Origin: Vagococcus allomyrinae
GTDB lineage: Bacteria; Bacillota; Bacilli; Lactobacillales; Vagococcaceae
Direction of reading: 5' to 3'
DNA: 64,000 nucleotides
NCBI RefSeq assembly: GCF_017829975.1
Contig: NZ_JAEEGA010000011.1
Location: 1-64,000, forward strand
The translations under genes were made by a program, and so were the position numbers. Shown here one piece after another: positions 45,825-55,670 of the stretch. Below the pieces are notes generated by a model that was not told where the DNA came from, did no database searches, and saw nothing but the letters and a program-made list of their open reading frames with translations. How positions within the stretch are numbered: the stretch's first letter is position 1; each line of letters starts with the position of its first letter.

Positions 45825-47726
45825 GTGAAAGAGAAGCAAAGAGAACTACTATTGTTTTTAGTTGAAAAGGAGCAGCCCTTGACTTCCAAACAATTAAGTT
45901 CCCACTTAGGTATTTCTCAACGAACCATTAAAAACTATGTCAAAGAACTAAACAGCCACGACTCTCAGCTCGTCATTGCCTCAAGCCAACAGGGGTATTT
46001 GGCGATCAAAGACTCTGCAATGGCCTTGCTTGAACACGCTGAGCAAGTTGTGACCATCCCTCAGGATTATATGGAACGAGCCTACTACATCATCAAAAAA
46101 TTATTGATCAGTCACGAGATTGTCAGTATCTTTGATCTATGTGAGGAACTTCATATCAGTTACTCCACATTAAAAAATTTACTTACTAAGATGAATGGCA
46201 CATTTGAATCCTTTCATCTCCACTTCTCCTCCACTAACAACTACTTAAAAATTGTCGGGGAAGAGAAAGACAAGCGCAGTCTGATGTCCCATATTATTTA
46301 CACGGAAACCAACAATAATTTTTTTAACTGGAATGGTCTTTTCCAAAGTTATGGGGAAGCCTACATTAAAAATCTGTCTGCCGTCATCAAAGATGTCTTT
46401 AAACAAAACCATTACGACATCAATGATTTTTCATTTATGAGTTTAATTTTACATTTGACGATTTTGATCAATCGAGTTAGGAGTGGGAAATACATTGAAG
46501 GGGAAACCATCTTGAACATTGAGCAAAAAGAAAAAAAGATTATGGAGGATCTTTGCGAGGCAATTGAAACCTCGTTTGACATTACTTTAACCCCTTCAGA
46601 AATCAGTGAAATATATATTCTATTTAAAACCGACGTTAACTTATCCCTTGTTCAAAATACAAAAGAGGTCAAAGAATTGGTTGGCGGGCCAATTTATCAT
46701 AAAGCTATTGCCTTAATTGAATCCGTTAATCAGATGTACAAAATTGATTTAATGACCGATCATTTTATTATTCCTTTTGTGCTCCACTTGAAACGGCTGA
46801 AGACACGCTTAAAGTACCATACTTACAATAAAAACCCTATGATTCAAAGCATTAAACAAAGTTTTCCACTGATTTATGAAATAGCCGTGTATTTATCCAT
46901 GCAACTGGAAAAGGACAATCAGGTTGTCATGGTTGAAGATGAGGTCGCCTTTATCGCTTTACATGTGGGAACTGAAATGGAGCGGCAACAAAAAAATGCT
47001 GAGAAGATTAAATGTGTCTTGCTTTGCCCTGATTATATGGCTATCTGTACTCGGATTGAAGGCTTTTTATTGGCCAACTTTAACCATGATTTGCATTTAG
47101 TCGCCTCGGTTCGTTACCAGCATCAACTTGACGCCTTAGATTTTGACTTGCTGATTACCACTTTTGAAATCGAGCCGACCAGTCAATACAAAATTTTCCA
47201 AATCAATCTTTTTGATGTGGAACGATCTAAGTCAGCACTTTACCAAGTTATCAATCAAATCAAAACGCAATCTAAAAATAACATTCTCAAACAAAATTTT
47301 GATCAATATTTTCAACCTGCTATTTTTTTTGTTAACCCGCCGTTTTCAACCAAAGAAGAATTAATCAGTCAATTGTCGCAACAGATGGCCACACTTGATT
47401 ACGTATCTGAATCGTTTGGTCCCCATGTTCTGGAGCGAGAACAGATGTCTGCCACCTCCTATGGACAGATTGCTATTCCTCATTCCATTCATATGGATGC
47501 TATTAAAACCAGTGTCTCAGTGATTATCATGACCGAGGGTTTCCTTTGGGATGACACCCTCGTTAACATTATCTTGCTGACAGCGATTAACGATGTGGAC
47601 CGCCGAAATTTTCGGATTATTTACGAGGCCATTTTAGAGCTATTTGAAGAAAAAGACATCGCCCAACTGGCCAGCTCACTGTTAACCTTTCAAGATTTTA
47701 AGCAGTTTGTAGACGCTAATGTTTAA
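45825..47726 (+). CDS. LicR/MtlR-type PRD activator with PTS domains
   Basis: A 633-residue regulator. Order: N-terminal helix-turn-helix (LTSKQLSSHLGISQRTIKNY, about 18-40), a second winged helix (about 80-130), two PRD domains (about 180-400), an EIIB-like part (IKCVLLCPDYMA, with Cys), and a C-terminal EIIA-fructose/mannitol-type domain with the His in GQIAIPHSIHMD. Such proteins switch between active and inactive forms through PTS phosphorylation of the PRD and EII residues. Divergent from the IIB-IIC-IIA-GH1 operon, its probable target. The start is GTG, with TAGGAGG nine bases or so upstream. Confidence 0.9.
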   Translation: MKEKQRELLLFLVEKEQPLTSKQLSSHLGISQRTIKNYVKELNSHDSQLVIASSQQGYLAIKDSAMALLEHAEQVVTIPQDYMERAYYIIKKLLISHEIVSIFDLCEELHISYSTLKNLLTKMNGTFESFHLHFSSTNNYLKIVGEEKDKRSLMSHIIYTETNNNFFNWNGLFQSYGEAYIKNLSAVIKDVFKQNHYDINDFSFMSLILHLTILINRVRSGKYIEGETILNIEQKEKKIMEDLCEAIETSFDITLTPSEISEIYILFKTDVNLSLVQNTKEVKELVGGPIYHKAIALIESVNQMYKIDLMTDHFIIPFVLHLKRLKTRLKYHTYNKNPMIQSIKQSFPLIYEIAVYLSMQLEKDNQVVMVEDEVAFIALHVGTEMERQQKNAEKIKCVLLCPDYMAICTRIEGFLLANFNHDLHLVASVRYQHQLDALDFDLLITTFEIEPTSQYKIFQINLFDVERSKSALYQVINQIKTQSKNNILKQNFDQYFQPAIFFVNPPFSTKEELISQLSQQMATLDYVSESFGPHVLEREQMSATSYGQIAIPHSIHMDAIKTSVSVIIMTEGFLWDDTLVNIILLTAINDVDRRNFRIIYEAILELFEEKDIAQLASSLLTFQDFKQFVDANV

Positions 47727-47751
47727 GGTGTCACATGCTAAAAATTATTCG

Positions 47752-47863
47752 CTATATAGTTCCTATTAAATAATGACGATCAGTCGTTAAACTTCCAGCT
47801 AAAAAGAAGCTGAAAGCACCACTCTTTGTTCGTCATTATGTTGATAATCCAGTGGAACTATAT
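47752..47863. repeat. Palindromic non-coding repeat, copy 2
   Basis: The first 80 bases align to 33506-33585 (about 57 of 80 identical). Here the element folds back on itself: ATATAGTTCC (47754-47763) with GGAACTATAT (47854-47863), and ATAATGACGA (47770-47779) with TCGTCATTAT (47830-47839), plus an inner AGCT...AGCT hairpin. It lies 25 bases after the LicR-like stop. It resembles a MITE or a structured RNA; no ORF. Confidence 0.6.
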
Positions 47864-47892
47864 GTTTGGATTATTTTACGGGATGTATATAG

Positions 47893-47948
47893 ACAAAAAA
47901 ATACTATTAAATCATACACCGAGCTTTCGCAGTGCGATTTAATAGTAT
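47893..47948 (-). terminator. Strong hairpin with T run, possible terminator
   Basis: ATACTATTAAATC (47901-47913) pairs perfectly with GATTTAATAGTAT (47936-47948). The loop itself may fold around a GAAA-like tip. On the minus strand a run of seven T follows. It could end DeoR transcripts, though another hairpin lies closer to that gene, or belong to the repeat next to it. Confidence 0.55.
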
Positions 47949-48000
47949 CGACGTCTATGCCATGACCTTTCCAGAATAAAACTGATCGAACAATCAAACT

Positions 48001-48033
48001 AAGAATGGGAGCTATTCGACTCCCATTCTTTTG
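48001..48033. terminator. Hairpin after the DeoR gene
   Basis: AAGAATGGGAG (48001-48011) pairs with CTCCCATTCTT (48020-48030). It lies a few bases past the DeoR stop on the minus strand. Confidence 0.6.
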
Positions 48034-48037
48034 CTTG

Positions 48038-48781
48038 TTAGTCGGATAAAATATATGAATCAAGCTTTTGTTCATAAGCCTTCGGAATCTGGTTGGTTAT
48101 CAACGTGACCTGATCTGTAACAGAAGCAAATTGATGAAAGGATTCTATCTCAAACTTTGTGCTATCACTTAAGACAAACGCTTGTTTAGAATGATTAATC
48201 AACGTTGACTTGAGTTCAGATTCATTAATGTCGGCATTGGTATAGCCCATCTTTAAGCTAACGCCATTAGCACCGATAAACACTTTGTCAAAGCTGCATT
48301 TCTCGATGGCTTGAATGGCGATGGGTCCAATAAAACAACCGGTCTTTCGTTTCATCTCACCACCAATAATAAAGGCTTTGAGGTTCATTTTTTCCAAAAT
48401 AGAAATGTGCATAATCCCATTAGTAAAAACCGTTATCTCCTTGTTTGCCAGATGATTAAGAACAGCCGCAGTCGTTGTACCACCATCAAGAAAAATCACA
48501 TCACCATCTTCTATTAAACTGGCAGCTTTTTTACCGATAGCCTCTTTTGATTCACTAAATCGTTGCAATCGCTGAGGCACGGAAAGCTCGCGACTAGTGT
48601 CAATTAACTTGGCAGCACCACCGTGAAACCGTTCGACTAATCCATGCTTCTCCAAGTACATTAAATCTCGACGGATCGTTTGCTCTGAGGTTCCAACTTT
48701 TCTAGCAATTTCATCAATGTAAACAACCTCACTATTTTTTAATTCGTCCAGAATTTTTTCCCGTCTCGTTAATGGAATCAC
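48038..48781 (-). CDS. DeoR-family repressor
   Basis: A 247-residue regulator. N-terminal helix-turn-helix (EVVYIDEIARKVGTSEQTIR, RDLMYLEKHGLVERFHGGA) and a C-terminal sugar-phosphate-sensing domain (DVIFLDGGTTTAAVLNHLAN, FIGANGVSLKMGYTN). DeoR proteins usually respond to a phosphorylated sugar. It lies downstream of the DUF1861-ABC-phosphomutase operon in the same direction, with 241 bases between, and is a likely regulator of it. Confidence 0.9.
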   Translation of the reverse strand: MIPLTRREKILDELKNSEVVYIDEIARKVGTSEQTIRRDLMYLEKHGLVERFHGGAAKLIDTSRELSVPQRLQRFSESKEAIGKKAASLIEDGDVIFLDGGTTTAAVLNHLANKEITVFTNGIMHISILEKMNLKAFIIGGEMKRKTGCFIGPIAIQAIEKCSFDKVFIGANGVSLKMGYTNADINESELKSTLINHSKQAFVLSDSTKFEIESFHQFASVTDQVTLITNQIPKAYEQKLDSYILSD

Positions 48782-49022
48782 TGTGTCTCCCCCTCTGCTT
48801 TATGTCTGACTCTGACCCACGGCCATGTTCCACATTGTCTACTATTTTATCTTTGGTCAGAATGGATTTATTCCTGACTCCACAGTCTCATGCTTACCTC
48901 ATTATTTTACCAAACTATCTGGTCTAGAACAAACTCTGACTGCGCTCAACATTGTGCTAAACACGTCACCTCAGAGAAGGTTGCACTTTAGTGAGCAGTC
49001 TAGCCGTTTCATCTAACAATTC

Positions 49023-49943
49023 CTAAACAGATGTTAGTTGTGTAAAGGGATTGTCTATTTTAATAACCTGAGCATGGGAATCACCAACGCCCACATACAA
49101 GTCACAACTGCCGTCACCACGATCGACAAGACCACCACTAAAGATGACATCTTCAAGATCTGGTCGTTTCGCCTCACCAGCTGCAAACTCCGCTCTGACT
49201 GCCACTAGTTTCATCTCAGAATACGCCCCTGTTTTGGGGTTAATCGTAAAGGCCATAGAATAATAATGGCGACATTCTTCTTCGTCAAAACAGGCAATAT
49301 GGCCAAGTACGCCAACTGTTTCCGAATCGAGTGGGTAAATCGCATTAGCGCCACCCCATTCCTCTGGGATAAATTGTGACAATAAAGGAGCGGCTAAAAT
49401 CAGCTCATGGCTTAACTCTTCTAACTGGTTAACGTAAGTCAAGCCAATTTGACCACGACCGCCAAACTCTCCCTGAGGTCGCGTCAATACCATTATGCGG
49501 CCATCCACTAGTTCAGCTAAACGTAAATCTTTCATGCCTTTTGGCCCTTCAAAAAAGCGTGTCAAAGACATCACATCTTTTCCTCGGTAAAAAATTGTGC
49601 GCCAGCCCAAAGCCTCAGGGTTTTCTGGTAAGGGATAAATTTCAACCCCACCTAAAATAAGTTCCCCATTAATTCTGGTAACAAAAGGGTCCTGCAACTC
49701 AAAGGTAGGATAATCTGGCAATACTTCCCACTGAAGGTCAGAGACTTTGCCAAAAAAATGAATGGTCGCTTGCTCACTGTCCCGTCGCTCTACTCGACCG
49801 GCAATGATTTCCCTGCCATGATCGTCAAAAGGCGCCGTAATATTGTAAACATCTACCTCTGACAAGCCTTTAAAGATTAATTTTTTTCCTTTTACACCAT
49901 CGGTTACGTGCTGACTTAATAACTCTTCACATCTTTGTTTCAC
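49023..49943 (-). CDS. DUF1861 protein, probable mannoside phosphorylase-type enzyme
   Basis: A 306-residue DUF1861 protein with beta-propeller-like repeats: EVDVYNITAPFDDHGREIIA, TFELQDPFVTRINGELILGG, GMKDLRLAELVDGRIMVLTR, WGGANAIYPLDSETVGVLGH and DVIFSGGLVDRG. From memory, the family includes the Leishmania mannosyltransferase/phosphorylases placed in CAZy GT108, related in fold to GH130 phosphorylases. A phosphorylase here would release mannose-1-phosphate, or another hexose-1-phosphate, from a short oligosaccharide, and the phosphohexomutase in the same operon would take it on. It is the last gene of the operon, 2 bases after the second ATPase. Activity is inferred, not shown. Confidence 0.75.
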   Translation of the reverse strand: MKQRCEELLSQHVTDGVKGKKLIFKGLSEVDVYNITAPFDDHGREIIAGRVERRDSEQATIHFFGKVSDLQWEVLPDYPTFELQDPFVTRINGELILGGVEIYPLPENPEALGWRTIFYRGKDVMSLTRFFEGPKGMKDLRLAELVDGRIMVLTRPQGEFGGRGQIGLTYVNQLEELSHELILAAPLLSQFIPEEWGGANAIYPLDSETVGVLGHIACFDEEECRHYYSMAFTINPKTGAYSEMKLVAVRAEFAAGEAKRPDLEDVIFSGGLVDRGDGSCDLYVGVGDSHAQVIKIDNPFTQLTSV

Positions 49944-49945
49944 GA

Positions 49946-50944
49946 TTAATTCCCCACCATTTCTTTAATATCATGGACACGCATGCAGGCTACTTCTCGA
50001 TTGCCTACAGCGGTCAGTAGTTGTTGCTCTTGACTACAGGCTGCCGTCGCATAAATACAACGAGGATGGAAGGGGCAGCCAGTTGGTAATTTTTTAATAT
50101 CGGGTATATCGATGCCCTTTAAAGGCAGTTCGACTTGTTTAAACTGACCGTTAATCCCTTGAGGGACAGCCTGAATCAGCGCTTTAAAATAAGGATGAAG
50201 CGGGTCTGTTGTGGCCTCTTTAATCTGAGCCTTTTCAATGATTTCACCTAAGTACATAACGACCAGTTGACCATAGTCTGAAATATAACGGGCGGTTGCT
50301 AAATCATGGGTGATGTAGACAAAGGAGACGCCATATTTTTGATTCATGTCTCTCATTAGCTGCAACAAAGAAATTCGCAGAGAAACATCCACCATTGAAA
50401 CCGGTTCATCCGCGACGATCAATTTAGGTTTTACCCCCAAAGCTCGGGCAATTAAAACCCGTTGCCGTTGTCCACCACTTAATTGATGAGGGTATTTATC
50501 GATGTAATGTTCCACAGGAACTAGTCCTACATCGGTTAACAGACGAGCCACTTCCACACGAGCTTCCTGCTCATTTGCCACAAACTTATGCTCAAGCAAG
50601 GGACTGCTCACTGAATGACAGATGGTTTTATAGGGGTTTAAAGCGGCAAAGGAATCTTGTTGAACCATTTGCACACTTAAACGATAATTCCGATAGGCTT
50701 TTTTATCCATCTTGCGAATATCCTGACCATAATATTTTATGGCCCCAGCAGTCGGCTGATGAATATCAACAATCGTTTTCCCTAAAGTGGTTTTGCCACA
50801 ACCACTTTCGCCAACAATTGCCACACTTTCACTTTCAAAAACTGTTAAATTGATGTTTCTTAACACCGTGACCGTCTCGCTTTTTTTACCAAAAGAAAGG
50901 GTCAGATTTTCTATTTCCAAGATTGGGATAGGATTAGCTTTCAT
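49946..50944 (-). CDS. ABC transporter ATPase, OppF type
   Basis: A 332-residue ATPase of the oligopeptide/oligosaccharide family. Walker A VGESGCGKTTLGKTI, signature LSGGQRQRVLIARAL, Walker B KLIVADEPVSMVD, and the C-terminal Cys-containing region GCPFHPRCIYATAAC, which in this family can bind an iron-sulfur cluster. The start at 50944 follows CAGGAGGAGTCC and overlaps the previous gene by 11 bases. Confidence 0.92.
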   Translation of the reverse strand: MKANPIPILEIENLTLSFGKKSETVTVLRNINLTVFESESVAIVGESGCGKTTLGKTIVDIHQPTAGAIKYYGQDIRKMDKKAYRNYRLSVQMVQQDSFAALNPYKTICHSVSSPLLEHKFVANEQEARVEVARLLTDVGLVPVEHYIDKYPHQLSGGQRQRVLIARALGVKPKLIVADEPVSMVDVSLRISLLQLMRDMNQKYGVSFVYITHDLATARYISDYGQLVVMYLGEIIEKAQIKEATTDPLHPYFKALIQAVPQGINGQFKQVELPLKGIDIPDIKKLPTGCPFHPRCIYATAACSQEQQLLTAVGNREVACMRVHDIKEMVGN

Positions 50945-51965
50945 TGGACTCCTCCTGATAACGATTGATACAGCGGGCCACATGGGTTTCGCTTACTTCA
51001 AACAGCTGACAACTATCACTGGCTAAGCCTTGACAACCGACTTCCTGAGCACGCTGACAACGATTTTTAAAACGGCAACCACCATCTGCCTTTAGCATAT
51101 CATAGGTGCCACCGGCAATGGCCTGTTTACTACTAATCTCGTCATTCATTGTGGGAATCGCTCCAAGTAACGCTTTCGTATAGGGATGAGCCGGAAAGCG
51201 ATAAACGTCTTCGGTCTTGCCAATTTCGACAATTTGCCCAGCATACATCACCACAATCCGATCAACCATGGCGCTAATAATTGAAATATCATGAGTCAAA
51301 AAGATGATGGTCACATTTTTTTCACGGTTAATTTTTTTCAAAATATCGAGAATGTACCACTGAGTGATAACATCCAAAGCCGTTGTCGGTTCATCTAAAA
51401 TAATAATCGACGGGTCCAACAATAAACTTAAGGCAATTAAAACCCGCTGCTTCATGCCCCCACTTAGTTCAAAGGGATACATCTTTAAGACATTCTTATC
51501 CAGACGGACATAGGCGCAAAGCTCTTCCACTTTTAGCCGCAGCGCCTCTGCGTCGAGAGCCTCCGCTCGTGTCGTATGGGCCTGATAGGTGTCAACAAAA
51601 TGATCATAGACTGTTTGAATCGGGTTTAAGGCACTTTGAGCCGCCTGAAACACTGTGGCAATCTCTTTCCAGCGAAACTCATTTTCCTGTTGAGAATCAA
51701 GCTCTAGCACATTCAATGCCTGGCCGTCGTTTTTTATAAACTGAACCTGCCCACTGGCAATCACCCCTGGGGCATCGATCAGGTTTAAAATCGCAAAAGC
51801 CAAGGTGGACTTGCCACTACCACTTTCACCAATGATTCCCATCATTTCGCCTCGATAAATATCCAAATCAATTTGTTCAATCGCTTTGATTTTTTTGATT
51901 TCTTTTTGCTGCTTTAAATTAAACTCGACCGATAACTCTCTGACGGTCAAAATCGGATTAGTCAT
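50934..51965 (-). CDS. ABC transporter ATPase, OppD type
   Basis: A 343-residue ATPase. Walker A GIIGESGSGKSTLAFAI, signature LSGGMKQRVLIALSL, Walker B SIIILDEPTTALDV and a C-terminal Cys-rich segment CRFKNRCQRAQEVGC. Works with the OppF-type ATPase and the two permeases. It overlaps the OppC-type gene by 8 bases. Confidence 0.93.
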   Translation of the reverse strand: MTNPILTVRELSVEFNLKQQKEIKKIKAIEQIDLDIYRGEMMGIIGESGSGKSTLAFAILNLIDAPGVIASGQVQFIKNDGQALNVLELDSQQENEFRWKEIATVFQAAQSALNPIQTVYDHFVDTYQAHTTRAEALDAEALRLKVEELCAYVRLDKNVLKMYPFELSGGMKQRVLIALSLLLDPSIIILDEPTTALDVITQWYILDILKKINREKNVTIIFLTHDISIISAMVDRIVVMYAGQIVEIGKTEDVYRFPAHPYTKALLGAIPTMNDEISSKQAIAGGTYDMLKADGGCRFKNRCQRAQEVGCQGLASDSCQLFEVSETHVARCINRYQEESNES

Positions 51966-52833
51966 TCATTTCGCTCCTCATTCTTGGATTAAAAGCATCT
52001 TCCAACCCTTTAGAAAACATAAAACAGGCCGTTTGAAAAATAATAATCCCAACAATCGGGGTGATCAAATAGATAGCCGCACTTGAACCAAACATCGCGC
52101 CTGATTTTGTCATGGCCAAGTTCAACATCATGCCCCAGTGCTCCCCTTTAAAGGGTGCTAGACCTAACATCATCAAGCCCACGGAAGCCAAAACGGAAGC
52201 CCGCATAATCAACACAAAATTAACGGCAATATAAGGAATTAAAGAGGGAAAAATATCATTGATGATGATGTGTTTCTTAGACATGCCTAACATATTACTG
52301 GCCATAATAAAGTCACTTTCCCGCAAACTAATAACCTGACTGCGAATACTGCGAGCCAAGCCAGCCCAATTCCATAGAGACAGCAATAAGCCAAACATCA
52401 CAGGATTGCCCGCATTAACGACTAGGGAAAGCACCATTAAGACTGGAAAAGCCGGCACTGTAATCACCACATTGGTAATTAACATTAAAATACTATCGGT
52501 TCTACCACCAATAAAGCCAGAAATCGTGCCAATTAAAGTGCCAATGGCAATTGTAAAAACCCCAGCAAAGGTGGCTATCAAAATCACATCTTTGGTTCCC
52601 AGAATAAATTGCAACAACGTATCTCGTCCAGAAAAATCAGTTCCTAGCCAGTGCTGCAGGGAGGGCCCTTGAAAGCGCAAGCCATACTGGGCAGGTAAAT
52701 CACCAATCAACAGACTGCCAAATATCGCGAATAATATCAACACCAACAAAATAGACATGCCAACTTTGGCTTGACCGTTAAGCATGATCACTTTAAAAAA
52801 CAACTGGATTTTTTTTAATCTATTTTGCACCAT
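51958..52833 (-). CDS. ABC transporter permease, OppC type
   Basis: A 291-residue membrane protein with an N-terminal helix and the permease domain (GTDFSGRDTLLQFILGTKDV, then helices to LITPIVGIIIFQTACFMF). The loop contacting the ATPase is around RESDFIMASNMLGMSKKHII. It overlaps both neighbours, so the operon is tightly coupled. Confidence 0.92.
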   Translation of the reverse strand: MVQNRLKKIQLFFKVIMLNGQAKVGMSILLVLILFAIFGSLLIGDLPAQYGLRFQGPSLQHWLGTDFSGRDTLLQFILGTKDVILIATFAGVFTIAIGTLIGTISGFIGGRTDSILMLITNVVITVPAFPVLMVLSLVVNAGNPVMFGLLLSLWNWAGLARSIRSQVISLRESDFIMASNMLGMSKKHIIINDIFPSLIPYIAVNFVLIMRASVLASVGLMMLGLAPFKGEHWGMMLNLAMTKSGAMFGSSAAIYLITPIVGIIIFQTACFMFSKGLEDAFNPRMRSEMND

Positions 52834-53809
52834 GGGACCTCCTTAATCTAGGATCAATATAGCCATAAAGGAGATCCACAATAAAGTTACAAACAATCAC
52901 CGTCATAATAATCATAAAAAACAGACCTTGCATTAAAGGTATATCTCTAACGGCTACACCAGTATTCAGGAAGAAGCCTACTCCGGGATAGGAAAAGACA
53001 TTTTCAATCAAGGGCGCGCCCCCCACTAGCATGCCAAAGGTTGTCCCCAAGGCGGTAATCATCGGCAGTGAGGCATTTTTCCCGACATATTGCTTGCGGA
53101 TAACCTTGTTGCTTAAGCCACGAGCCCGGGCGTACTTAATATATTCCTGATTCATGACGTTTGCCGCACTGCCTCGCATGTTGACAATCCAATTGGCAAA
53201 CTGGACGATAAACAATGAGAGGACCGGCAAAATGGCATGGGTGAGAACACTGCCAATAAAGGCAAAAGAAAAGCCGGGATCAACTGTAGCGCTATAAGCT
53301 CCTCGAGAGGGTAATAAGCCCATTTGGACTGCAAAGATTGACACCAATAAAAACCCAATCACATAGTCCGGCACTGAACCAAAAATCGATGAAACAATAT
53401 CGGTAATGGCATTGGCTTTTTTATCTTGCTTCCAAGCCACATAGAGCCCCATCTTCGTCCCGACAAAATAAGAAAGTATCGTTGCCAAACCGGCTGAAAA
53501 CAAGGTCCAGGGTAGAGCGGCTTTAATGATGTTGACCACTGGCGTCTTAAAACGAATGGACGTGCCTAAATCACCCGTTACCAATCCTTTGACAAATTGC
53601 ACCATCTGTTCCACAATCGTTTTATTCGGGTCATAATTCAACATGGTAATCGCCCGCTTGACTGCTTGTTCCTCGGAAATCCCTTGAGTGGTTCTTAATT
53701 CATTGGCAAGCACATGAACCGGATCTCCCGGCATTAATTTAACAATCAAAAAGGTCATAAAAACCGCCACAACAATCGTGACAGCCACAACTAATAATCT
53801 ATTTTTCAC
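52820..53809 (-). CDS. ABC transporter permease, OppB type
   Basis: A 329-residue permease with a first helix, an extracytoplasmic loop (MPGDPVHVLANELRTTQG) and five further helices; the ATPase contact is in YIKYARARGLSNKVIRKQ. The start is GTG at 53809, directly preceded by TAAGGAGGTTACC; the frame extends further upstream without a proper site. Confidence 0.92.
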   Translation of the reverse strand: MKNRLLVVAVTIVVAVFMTFLIVKLMPGDPVHVLANELRTTQGISEEQAVKRAITMLNYDPNKTIVEQMVQFVKGLVTGDLGTSIRFKTPVVNIIKAALPWTLFSAGLATILSYFVGTKMGLYVAWKQDKKANAITDIVSSIFGSVPDYVIGFLLVSIFAVQMGLLPSRGAYSATVDPGFSFAFIGSVLTHAILPVLSLFIVQFANWIVNMRGSAANVMNQEYIKYARARGLSNKVIRKQYVGKNASLPMITALGTTFGMLVGGAPLIENVFSYPGVGFFLNTGVAVRDIPLMQGLFFMIIMTVIVCNFIVDLLYGYIDPRLRRSHGAK

Positions 53810-53875
53810 GGTAACCTCCTTACAGATCAAGGCCGGGATAAACTCCCAGCCTTTGTCTGACGATCTTTCTCTGGC

Positions 53876-55669
53876 TTATTTGATGGCGTCTTTTAGGGTC
53901 CCTTCGACTAACAGCGTCGCAAACATCGGTTCCGCTACCCCGCTGAAACGAGGGTCTTGAATCAAGGTGTCGGCTTTCACGCCTAAATCGATGTCACTCT
54001 TTAAGGTTCTGACTGGGAAGCCTTTTTCAAGATAAGGAATAAACAAGGCATTTTCTGCTGTGACACTCATTAATTCTTTTAGCGTGGCCTCGTAGTCTTC
54101 ACCAGAATCCACAAACAGTTGTTTCGTTAAATCGATAACATTGACCTCTTCACCTTCCGCATTTTCCAGCATCAAGCTGCCATCTTTCTCATTAGCCGCT
54201 AAGCCAAACAACCACAATCTGCCGCGGTACAGCTGTTCGTATGTCCCATAGGCATTGGCATAGATAATATTAGACGGTGGAGCAAATTCAATGGCCACAC
54301 TATGCTCGCCATTTCTTAGATGAGCATCATAAGCGGCACTTTCCATCGGTTTGAAGGTCACGTCAAAGCCAAATTCTTTTAGGGCACTAACATAGGCTTC
54401 TCCTGGCAACAAAGCTGATCCCCAACCGCTATTAGCCGTCAGGTCAAATGAGACTTTTTGATTGTTTTGATCGACCCACTGATCATTTTTATCTTTTTTC
54501 CAACCAGCGTCTGTTAAGAGTTTTTCCGCTTTTTCTGGCGCGTAATCATATTGTGTTAAATTTTTCTTTGACCACTCATCAACACTGTGAATTTTTTGTA
54601 ATGAGACTGGCAAACCGGACAAACTAGCTTCTGATGGCAAACTACCGACCTCTGCTAATGGCAATAATTCCTCTCGATTCAGCAAGTAGGACATGGCTTG
54701 TCTAAAGGCTTTCTCTTTGGCAAATTCCTTCTGAACATTAAAGACCACGGCCATCTGAGAATACTCCGGCAAGAAAAATTCCGTATAAGCTGGGATCTTT
54801 TTGCGCATTTGTTCAATCAAATCTAAATTCATGCCGCCGCTATGTATATCCAAGGTGCCTTCTACCATGGCATTAGCCGCAATTTCCGGTGTGGTCACAC
54901 GAACGATGTTTACTTTTTCAAAACCTGTTTCCGTATAAAAATGCTCATTTTCAACTAAGCTGGCTTGGTCGGTGGTCATTTTTTTGACGGTATAAGCGCC
55001 AGAACCAACCATCTCTGTTACTTTTGGCTGATACTCGTCTAATTCTTGATTAAGGCTTTCTAAGGCCTGATTGCCTTCTTCCGTCATCCAAAAGGTATTG
55101 GTTTCCGGATGCCAGTCACGCTTCGTATTGGCGATTTCTTCGTATTGTTTGGCCCACTTGCCATATTCCGCTGCTGAGCCTTGAATCCGGACATCTGTCA
55201 GTAAGTTGGCCATTAAACTACTGTCGACTTTAAAATGAAAAGTCATCGTATTGGAGTCGTCGTAGTCAATTTTTTCTAAAAATTCCCACACTTGTTTTTT
55301 GCCGACCCACATGTAATAACTAGTGGCAATATCTTCAGTCGTAATTTTTTCACCATTGCTCCACTTAATGTCATCTTTCAGTGTAACGGTTACTTTTTGG
55401 TCATCTTGGGTAAAGGATTCCGCTAAATGGGGCTTGAAATGTTCATCTCCCACTGGGGTAAAAGCGAATAAAGCTTCTTGGACATAGGGATCTAATCCAC
55501 CTCCAACATAACCACCAATAAAGGGATTCCCGTGCGCCGTTGGAGGGATGACGTAATCACCGTTTAACGTCAGTTCATTTGGTGTTGTCTTCCGTTCGGT
55601 ACTTTCATTTGATTGGCACCCTGCTAAAGCTAACAAGGCGATTAGTGCTAATCCGATAATTTTTTTCAT
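53876..55669 (-). CDS. Substrate-binding lipoprotein, family 5 (SBP_bac_5)
   Basis: A 597-residue binding protein with a lipobox LALAGCQ (Cys18). The domain follows the dipeptide/oligopeptide-binding fold (ITTEDIATSYYMWVGKK, GSGAYTVKKMTTDQASL, FRQAMSYLLNREELL). Such proteins bind peptides, nickel or, in some cases such as Thermotoga mannoside and cello-oligosaccharide systems, sugars. In this operon, with a DUF1861 protein and a phosphohexomutase, an oligosaccharide ligand is favoured. It follows the mutase by 1 base. Confidence 0.9.
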   Translation of the reverse strand: MKKIIGLALIALLALAGCQSNESTERKTTPNELTLNGDYVIPPTAHGNPFIGGYVGGGLDPYVQEALFAFTPVGDEHFKPHLAESFTQDDQKVTVTLKDDIKWSNGEKITTEDIATSYYMWVGKKQVWEFLEKIDYDDSNTMTFHFKVDSSLMANLLTDVRIQGSAAEYGKWAKQYEEIANTKRDWHPETNTFWMTEEGNQALESLNQELDEYQPKVTEMVGSGAYTVKKMTTDQASLVENEHFYTETGFEKVNIVRVTTPEIAANAMVEGTLDIHSGGMNLDLIEQMRKKIPAYTEFFLPEYSQMAVVFNVQKEFAKEKAFRQAMSYLLNREELLPLAEVGSLPSEASLSGLPVSLQKIHSVDEWSKKNLTQYDYAPEKAEKLLTDAGWKKDKNDQWVDQNNQKVSFDLTANSGWGSALLPGEAYVSALKEFGFDVTFKPMESAAYDAHLRNGEHSVAIEFAPPSNIIYANAYGTYEQLYRGRLWLFGLAANEKDGSLMLENAEGEEVNVIDLTKQLFVDSGEDYEATLKELMSVTAENALFIPYLEKGFPVRTLKSDIDLGVKADTLIQDPRFSGVAEPMFATLLVEGTLKDAIK

Positions 55670-55670
55670 C

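Noticed and set aside
47836-48075. A 79-codon minus-strand frame downstream of the DeoR gene
   Set aside because: It runs through the terminator hairpins and overlaps the DeoR 3' end in another frame; no ribosome-binding site.
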